From Saksenaea vasiformis B4078 (Eukaryota > Mucoromycota > Mucoromycetes > Mucorales > Saksenaeaceae), in the NCBI GenBank assembly GCA_000697055.1, contig JNDT01002164.1, positions 1-15,525 of the forward strand: a stretch of 15,525 nt of DNA, in the 5' to 3' direction. The position numbers and the translations under genes are program-made. Below, piece after piece: positions 9,414 to 15,525 of this stretch. Position 1 is the stretch's first letter. Each line of letters opens with the position of its first letter. The notes beneath the pieces were generated by a model, which was not told the origin of the DNA, searched no databases, and saw nothing but the letters and a program-made list of their open reading frames with translations.

Positions 9414-12349
9414 ATGAATCTTCAAACGCCCACTAGTGCTGCTGCTTCTGTTTTAAGTGGATGTCATGATAGTTTACATGAATCAAAGGTGTCTTCCACT
9501 ACTGGTCCAACCACCACAACACGCTCTCACTTTAATAACGTGTCCGATCACGAACTAGACGATCAAATTGCTACCATCAATAGTCTCACTATATCCGATC
9601 ATCATCCGATGGAAAAAGTAGACACGTAAGTTATTTGTAAGGGAGTTCAAGGGGAATTGTCAAAATACGAGTACATTGCCTTTTTCAACGGAAATGCACT
9701 TCTTGGCTCGTGTAACTCACTTTTTCAGGAGACCTGTCCCGAGATCGATGCGTGGCATTTTTCCGGATAGCACAGCCTTCACCCCACAGTCCACTGACCG
9801 TTTTTTGTTTCACACCGAAGAAGGCACTTCAGGTAAAAGGAAAACATACACATGCAACCCATCTTCTGCGGTAACCTAAAATTTTATCTCGCTATCTCAG
9901 CCGCTGCAGGTCGCCAAAGCAACAACGCTAGTCCCCTAGATTCCAACTTTGTACCACATCTTATAGACATGGATGACCATAACCGTATCCCCGGCCTGAT
10001 TCGGCGTGAAAGCTATCCGAACTTGGTAAACATATCTTTGCAATCCATACATCAAATTCACTGATTACCCTTTGTTAACTATCAGAACACGTCTTACGTC
10101 ACAACCCATCGTGGTAGTCTTGGCAACTGCTCAGATTGGAACAGTTATATGCAATCCATGAATAATGAACAATTGCAAGCACTTAACCAACGTGAACGTG
10201 AACATATGTATTTGATGCACTCCAACGCGCAATTCAGAAAGTACTCTGCGGACACACCCATGTCACTTGCGAGTAAGCGTTTGGATCTCCTCAGCGGCCC
10301 ACGGTCAGGCCGCCTCACTCCATCCTATTCGAATCCAGATCTTGCTTCTGCCCGTCGTTTGGCAAGCCTTGATGCTGGGACACGACTACGGGAACAAAGA
10401 AGACGAGATTATCTTCGCCATCCCATGCCATATGATGATCATTATCACGATTTCCAGGATACAAACTTTCCACCCTCATATTCGAGCGCCGTCAACGGGA
10501 TAGCGCCCCCTTTGTACTCATCGCTCTTCGGGTACTCTTCAATGAATGCAGCATTGTATCAACAGTATGGTCCCTCTGTTTCCTTTCCCGGAATAAATAA
10601 CACCACGAACAATTCTGCTTCAACAACCTCTGCCGCCGCTGCTGCTGCGGCTGCTGCGGCGGCGGCAGCAGGCGTTCTCAACCCCTCCCACGCAATGAAT
10701 ACCGGCGCACCCTTCAACCCCATGCTACTGTCACATTTGATGCGACAGATGCAAACCATGCCAACGCCGACCCCACCGTCACCAACAAAGAAGACAAATA
10801 ACACCTCCTCTAGTCCACAACGTCGTCACAATGATCAGGATAAATTTGCAACCGCTCGCTTCGAGGATATCATCGGTCAGATCTATCCCCTCTGCAAAGA
10901 TCAGTACGGATGCAGATTTTTTCAAAAGAAGCTTGAAGAACAAGATAATGAGCAACGCGATACAATATTTAACGAGATCTTTCCACACTTTGTTGAACTT
11001 ATGACAGGTAACCTAGGAAAAAAAAAGCAAGAGGATCGACAGAACCATTCACGCACAGTTGCCTCTTTTTTTTTTCTTTTTAGATCCTTTTGGAAATTAC
11101 TTATGCCAAAAATTAATGGAATACTGCACGGATGAACAACGAACCATGGTGGTGGAAAGAGTATCAGAAGATATGGTTGCAATCTCACTCAACATGCATG
11201 GTACCCGTGCCGTTCAAAAAATGATTGAGTTTTTATCGTTGCCAGATCAGGTAATGCAAAAGATTAAAAAAAAATGGCGTTCAAACTACTCACGTATCAA
11301 GTGGTAAAAAAAAAAAATACAAGGTGCGGCGCGTCGTTTTAGCGCTCGGACCAAATGTCGTGACGTTAATCAAAGATTTGAACGGGAACCATGTGATACA
11401 AAAATGTCTCCATCGGTTATCGTCGACAGACAAACAATTCATCTACGACGCTGTGAGCGAAAACTGTGTTGAGGTAGCAACCCATCGTCATGGATGCTGC
11501 GTGCTGCAACGATGCATCGATTTTTCTGCCAACAACCAAAAGGTAACGTAAACAAAGAAAGAAAAAAAAGGGGGGAGTTGGTTACGGGAAACGTTGGTCT
11601 AACTTCGGCTGTGATTAGACCCAATTGGTGACCGAGATCATTCGTCATGCGCTTACGCTTGTACAAGATCCGTTCGGTAACTATGTGGTACAGTACGTGT
11701 TAGATCTCGGAGATGCCGGATTCTCCGATCGTTTGATCCGTGAGTTCATTGGTCATGTCGGTGCTTTATCCATCCAGAAGTTTAGTTCCAATGTGATGGA
11801 GAAGGTAAACAAGATAAACTCAGAAGAAGATGAATACAAACATTCCGTTTTTTTTTTTCAAAACTTCTTGTTTGTAGTGCATCCGTGTCGCTGAAGTGGA
11901 TACGAGACGTTATCTAATTGAGGAGATGGTGAACAGAGCACGGCTTGAAAAACTACTTCGTGATTCTTATGCGAACTACGTGGTCCAGACCGCACTAGAT
12001 TATGCTGAACCTGCCCAACGTGTTAAGGTACGAGAATATATTTAGATATGCCATGATAATAAACACGGAGATTTTTTTTTAGCTTGTGGAATGCATACGG
12101 CCTCTGTTGCCTGCTATCCGTAATACCCCCTATGGCAAACGTATCCAGGGAAAAATCAATCGCGAGCAGCAACAACGGCAACAGCAGCAACAAAAAAGCC
12201 AACAGCAGCAAATCATTTCCGGAACAACAATGCTGAATGGTTATATTCACCCGTTGGCCAATGCAGGATCGGGGAACGAAATGTCCTTCATTTCGCCATT
12301 CCAGTCTGGTTTAGGTCTTGATAGCTACTCTGCCTTTCACAGCTCGTAA
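9414..12349 (+). CDS. Pumilio/PUF RNA-binding protein, Mpt5/Puf5-like
   Basis: Sequence-specific RNA-binding protein that would bind UGUA elements in mRNA 3' UTRs and repress or destabilise the mRNAs. Exons: 9414-9625, 9729-9832, 9901-10025, 10086-11007, 11084-11250, 11324-11542, 11619-11804, 11878-12027 and 12083-12349, giving 783 aa; all junctions are GT-AG and in phase. Residues 1-405 are low-complexity with a 13-Ala run at 330-342. The PUF domain covers 406-720 with eight repeats whose base-contact residues are visible: R1 C423/R424/Q427, R2 N459/Y460/Q463, R3 T495/R496/Q499, R4 N532/H533/Q536, R5 C568/Q572, R6 N604/Y605/Q608, R7 S640/N641/E644, R8 N678/Y679/Q682. The known PUF code reads these as about UGUAU-N-UA. 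Motifs such as CKDQYGCRFFQ, KDLNGNHVIQKCL, THRHGCCVLQRC and IRNTPYGKRI match yeast Mpt5/Puf5 best. The tail is Gln-rich. Most PUF introns fall between or within repeats; intron 7 splits MEK from CIRV in repeat 7. Confidence 0.96.
10632..10670 (+). repeat. Polyalanine tract in the PUF protein
   Basis: Thirteen consecutive GCN codons (mixed GCC, GCT, GCG, GCA) encode Ala330-342 in the disordered N-terminal half. Mixed codons suggest a protein-level tract rather than a fresh trinucleotide expansion. Confidence 0.9.
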
Positions 12350-12690
12350 GAAGACGACGACTACTACGATGGAAACCATCTGTGTAAAACTATTATTATG
12401 CTGTTTCTTTGTCCTTGTGTAGTAGCGTAGCTTATCTTTAATTGTCACTATCTACGTTGTTATTTCTTTATTTTCTCCTTGGAAAAGAGAAATCCTGTAC
12501 CTTGACCCTTCCCCTTCGTACAAAGTCTTGTTCAACTTCTTTTTCTTTTTTGTTTTGTTTTTTTCCTTTATTTCTTTTGAAATCATTGCTTTTTCTACGT
12601 TTCTAAATAAAAATGATACAGTGTAGATGCACTGGAAATCGAATAATTAGGACTTCCAGAATAAATAAATAAATAAAAAAATGGCATCAC
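12350..12690 (+). other. PUF gene 3' UTR and polyadenylation region
   Basis: T-rich sequence follows the stop codon. Candidate poly(A) signals are AATAAA at about 12606 and overlapping AATAAA copies near 12661-12676. Several UGUA motifs occur, including TGTAAAACTA at 12383-12392, which fits a UGUA-N4-UA PUF site and might allow autoregulation. The end point is an estimate. Confidence 0.5.
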
Positions 12691-12705
12691 TTCTTTTTTT
12701 TTTTT

Positions 12706-12906
12706 TTACCCCGTTCTCTTTTTCCACTTTTCTAGCTCCTTCTCTTTCTCCGCTTGCTCCTCATTCTTCTCCTCGCCCCTTCTGTTAGTCCAGGAAAACT
12801 AAAGCTTCCTATTAGACTAGCCAATTCATTTACTGCAATTTCAACCGTGCCATTTTGTCTGCAAGCTCCTTTATTGATTAAAAAAATTGGTACTTTTATC
12901 ATCCAT
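12706..12906 (-). CDS. Doubtful small three-exon protein, charged coiled-coil-like
   Basis: Exons 12906-12894, 12858-12834 and 12781-12706 (introns 35 and 52 bp, GT-AG, in phase) would encode 37 aa: MDDKNKMARLKLQR, then a Glu/Lys-rich segment ending ELEKWKKRTG and TAA. The MARLKLQR stretch faintly recalls the N-terminal helix of fungal G-protein gamma subunits, but the rest of that family (the SEA segment and CaaX end) is absent. The Glu/Lys run may only reflect a CT-rich tract read on the opposite strand. Upstream exons could exist, though none was convincing. It would overlap the end of the PUF transcript in antisense. Confidence 0.2.
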
Positions 12907-14553
12907 TGGAAAAATCCAGGAGTGCTACGTGAGAAACGCTTGCAAACGTTCAATGATTAATTATTCTTTCCTTTTCATTTCTGTCCGACAACTTCAGGTA
13001 ATAGGAAGTACTTGCATCAGATATGTGGACAAAATGCATGTGCCCCGTGTAAAAACAAAAAAAAACAAGAAAAGAAAGAAAGAGAATTGATATGGCTCGT
13101 ATCTTTGTCTAACCTTAAATAAGCTATCTAAAGCCACACATCATAACTGTATATGCTTATTCAGCGAGCTCGATACATGCACAACCTCTATACGTGAACG
13201 TCAGTTTTGCCTGTCTGGATACATCGTTGCAAGCCATCGATAAGACGGTGGCTATTACTTATCACGGTTTTCAGATCATTTGGCACTAGCTCCAGATATG
13301 ATTTGCGCTGTGGAGTAGCTCTGTTTGTATCACTCCAATGATGAGGTCTGCATTCGGTGTCTTTCATATTGCATTCGATTCAGTTATATGACAGAAAGAT
13401 TTTCAAATGAGAAGACAACGGGAATTCAAGAGAAATAATCATCTCCGATGATACCTTTGGTGTGCACTTTGATTCGATACACACCTTGGATTATCTATGT
13501 TCTTTCGTTTACATGATACTTATCAGGAACTTCCTTGGTTGTGTATGTACCTCGTGCTTAGCGCTTGAGTGAATGTTGTCTTTTGCATCGCCCATCTTTC
13601 GCAATATCACCAGGTATCCATCACTTCAATTCTTCGGCTTACGTAAAATGCTGCATTGACAATGATGTCGAAAGCCATCTCAAGGCTTCACCTGTCACAG
13701 ATGGGAGACGTTTGCCTGCTCCTCAAGATGCATCAAAGTCGATTAGATGATATTGTTCTTCAGAATAATAAGCTTAATTGTGGCGTCACTTTACGTGCTA
13801 AATAGTTGATGGAACGGGTCATTCATATTTATCATGTGAGATGTCGACTATCTTCGTCTTTAATATGTATTAAGTCTTTCCTTTTTCCTTTTAAAAAAAG
13901 ACACATAAGAAAGAGTAAACCTAAACAATCACATAAGCATTTGGCTGGTAGCATTCAATGCTTGGATTCCATTGGAATCTCCACAGGCCTTAGTCTACTT
14001 CACGTCATGCGGCTTTCTATAGTACGTTTTGGGGTTAGTTTGCTTCTTTGTACAAACATTTTGCATTGGAGAATAAGAAAACGATGGCACCAGTGCTTAA
14101 ATAATATTTTCTCTGACATCTTCCGATCATTGTATGGCTCCTCTTTCCTTTTATTCGAGAGCTTAAGCTACCGTTGTTTTCCGAGAGAGTGAGAGCAGAA
14201 GCGCAGTAGTTTAGGAGAGATGAGCGCGGCACTTTGCAGGTTAGTGTATTCTCTGCGTCAGATCCTAGCTTTCATACAGGACCATTTTCGTCAGGTGTAT
14301 CGTCGTTGCATGTGGCAAACCTAAAAGGCAGCAGTTTAACTGCAGCCAACGCTAGCAAAACGTATACAGCTTCACATTCCGATATACGAAGGTCACAGAC
14401 AACCATAAATCTTTTGAGAAGTGTGTTCTTTTTGTTTTTCGATGTTCTCAGCAGTAATTCTGTGGCGTTAGGAGTGTCTTAGCAAACTCGATTGCGGTCA
14501 TAAAAATGGCTTTGGCATATATGGCAAGATTGGTGTAGGTCTATTCTCAGGCC
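12907..14553. other. Intergenic region, nothing recognisable
   Basis: About 1.6 kb without a recognised gene. Frames such as plus 13806-14192 (128 codons) show no familiar motif and have the composition of non-coding AT-rich DNA. A 47-codon ATG frame at about 13663-13806 and a frame at 14234-14482 are likewise unconvincing. No tRNA, rRNA, long repeat or terminal inverted repeat was seen. It may include the 3' flank of the right Fanzor-like element. Confidence 0.5.
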
Positions 14554-14559
14554 TTTATT
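14554..14559 (-). terminator. AATAAA poly(A) signal of the right Fanzor-like gene
   Basis: An exact AATAAA on the minus strand lies about 175 bases after the stop codon at 14736-14734. Between them, GTAAGT at 14691 and TTAG ending at 14638 define a plausible 54-bp intron in the 3' UTR, in the same size class as the other introns. Confidence 0.5.
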
Positions 14560-14691
14560 CCTAGGGCCACGCTCAATGAACTGCTTAGCAAGTTATACAG
14601 GAAACATTTCCGCGGCCTGCGTCGACTTGGAAGGGCCCTAAGTCACAAAGAAAATAAGAACGTCGTCACAAACATTTGAAATGGTACTTAC

Positions 14692-14760
14692 GAAGCTCTC
14701 CCAGTGCCTAACGATAGGCTAGTTGGCCGTTCCTTACGGCCTAGCACCACCAAGGGGTGC
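14692..14760 (-). ncRNA. Candidate Fanzor guide-RNA (omega-RNA/fRNA) scaffold: three tandem hairpins over the stop codon
   Basis: Read on the minus strand, three perfect hairpins follow one another: GCACC/GGTGC with a 7-base loop (14760-14744), GGCCGT/ACGGCC with a 5-base loop (14741-14725), and GCCTA/TAGGC with a 4-base loop (14719-14706). The Fanzor stop codon (14736-14734) begins at the inner end of the second stem and continues into its loop. In prokaryotic TnpB systems the omega-RNA overlaps the 3' end of the ORF and its scaffold precedes the guide; Fanzor guide RNAs also come from the 3' region of the element. The position and structure fit that. The element end and any guide are not identified, and a 54-bp putative intron starts at 14691. 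Function is inferred. Confidence 0.35.
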
Positions 14761-15525
14761 AGGTTCTTGTTCTTGTTCTTGTTCTTGTTGTTGTTGCTGT
14801 TGCTGTTGCTGTTGCTGTTGTGGACGACGTAATGCAGCGGGCCTTGTCTGCAATTGCATGTCACCTTCCATGTATGCTACCAGAATCCGCCGCATGTTTC
14901 TACCCGCATTGACGTCGCGATTCCAAAACTAAAGAAAACCTTAGCTTCGTACTTTCACACAGGAATTACATACCAGTGGCCTTTGTTCTCCATGTTCCAT
15001 GCCAGCGCCTCCCAACTGATGTTGGTTGCACAACTTAATCGGATAGACCTGGCAGCGGAAATCGTTCAAAGCTATCATGAATGCTGTTAATGAAACTTGC
15101 TTTCAGTATGATCTGATCCTCACGTAATGTTTGCAACTCAGGGCATTGCGAAGTCCTTTGCAATATGACATTTTCTTCGTTCAAACAGTATCTTTTGCGA
15201 CGATCGTCGCCCGGACGACGGAGCATTTTCGTTCTAAGGATACACAATGTTAATTGGTATGAGCTTGCAAAAACCAGTGACTTACTTGTGCTGACACCGT
15301 GAAGTGGGCGTCACAAACTGCTGCGTGTCATTATCACAGCTGGAGCACACTTTTGAAGTGCTATATTCGTCTATTAGTATAACAAGGCACTTCTGCGCGA
15401 GTATTTTCCGGAATTGCTAGCATATGTTTTTAAGTTAGCATTATCTGAATGGAAAGTATGTAACATATACCTTCACTGGTAACGGACCGAGACCCCTCAT
15501 TGTAGGCTTCAAATCCGCATCACCA
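14734..15525 (-). CDS. Fanzor-like (eukaryotic TnpB) RNA-guided nuclease, C-terminal part, cut by window edge
   Basis: C-terminal end of a Fanzor: a RuvC-like nuclease descended from TnpB, carried by mobile elements and guided by RNA. Exons (minus): up to 15471, 15416-15286, 15233-15124, 15083-14974 and 14928-14734; introns are 54, 52, 40 and 45 bp, all GT-AG with consistent phase. Exon by exon: GDADLKPTMRGLGPLPVK; then LVILIDEYSTSKVCSSC, the family's DEY-TS-x-xCSxC block (Cys codons 15347-15345 and 15338-15336); two exons with scattered Cys; then FWNRDVNAGRNMRRI, the RuvC-III motif with its catalytic Asp at 14916-14914. The last exon adds a Gln/Glu run from a microsatellite and stops at TAA. 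The second CxxC expected before WNRD is not visible; only a lone Cys in IKLCNQHQ is. The earlier RuvC acids lie beyond the edge. The 40-bp intron is the least certain junction. The gene could be active or decaying. Confidence 0.8.
14763..14820 (-). repeat. Hexamer microsatellite in the Fanzor-like last exon
   Basis: Plus-strand GTTCTT units then GTTGCT units; on the minus strand CAGCAA and CAAGAA, encoding a Gln run then Glu-Gln repeats. It sits between the RuvC-III motif and the stop codon, directly upstream of the hairpin cluster. Length change here could shift the reading frame of the tail. Confidence 0.9.

Noticed and set aside
9093..9425. Ser/Phe/Leu-rich or Lys/Glu-rich reading frames over 9093-9425 on either strand.
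   Set aside because: They are translations of microsatellite repeats in the promoter region, with no normal composition or start context.
13565..13806. Small plus-strand frames, including a spliced or 47-codon reading starting near 13663.
   Set aside because: No recognisable motif, weak splice context and no supporting neighbour; similar frames are expected by chance in 1.6 kb.
13806..14482. Two longer plus-strand frames (128 and 82 codons).
   Set aside because: Composition is typical of AT-rich non-coding DNA, with no domain, splice pattern or codon bias like the real genes.
15500..15525. A tRNA 3'-end lookalike: TTCAAATC followed by CACCA at the window edge.
   Set aside because: No acceptor, D or anticodon arms are present, and the minus strand reads in frame as the Fanzor exon GDADLKPT.
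1..15525. CRISPR arrays, bacterial operons or bacterial promoters.
   Set aside because: No regularly spaced repeats are present, and the genes are spliced eukaryotic genes.

Overview
This window looks like nuclear DNA of an early-diverging fungus, most likely Mucoromycota. The evidence is genes split by many very short GT-AG introns (mostly 45-75 bp), CT-rich tracts before start codons, fungal-type actin and PUF proteins, a UBE3A-type ligase with an intact AZUL zinc finger, and intron-rich Fanzor-like (eukaryotic TnpB) genes at both edges. The assignment is inference; no rRNA or other marker is present.

Layout: (1) 1-1587, minus strand: N-terminal half of a multi-exon Fanzor-like gene leaving the left edge. 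(2) 1588-2834: no convincing gene. (3) 2835-4432, plus: six-exon Ldb17/Dip1/SPIN90-family Arp2/3 regulator, 437 aa. (4) 4433-4764: short convergent 3' region. (5) 4765-8779, minus: six-exon UBE3A/E6AP-like HECT ligase, 1248 aa, with N-terminal AZUL finger. (6) 8780-9413: divergent promoter region full of simple repeats. (7) 9414-12349, plus: nine-exon Pumilio/PUF protein of the Mpt5/Puf5 type, 783 aa. (8) 12350-14553: PUF 3' UTR, one doubtful small minus-strand gene, and about 1.6 kb with nothing recognisable. (9) 14554-15525, minus: C-terminal end of a second Fanzor-like gene with the DEY-TSK-CSSC and WNRDVNA nuclease signatures. It is followed by three tandem perfect hairpins overlapping the stop codon, a spliceable 3' UTR and an AATAAA signal.

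The three central genes are ordinary host genes (actin nucleation, ubiquitin ligation, mRNA control) with no sign of joint function; the UBE3A and PUF genes share a divergent promoter region. The most interesting content is the pair of same-strand Fanzor-like loci. Fanzors are RNA-guided endonucleases, and the hairpin cluster at 14706-14760 lies where the TnpB omega-RNA lies relative to its ORF, so it is a candidate guide-RNA scaffold. Exon models were built by hand from splice motifs, reading-phase consistency and recognised motifs, without transcript data.
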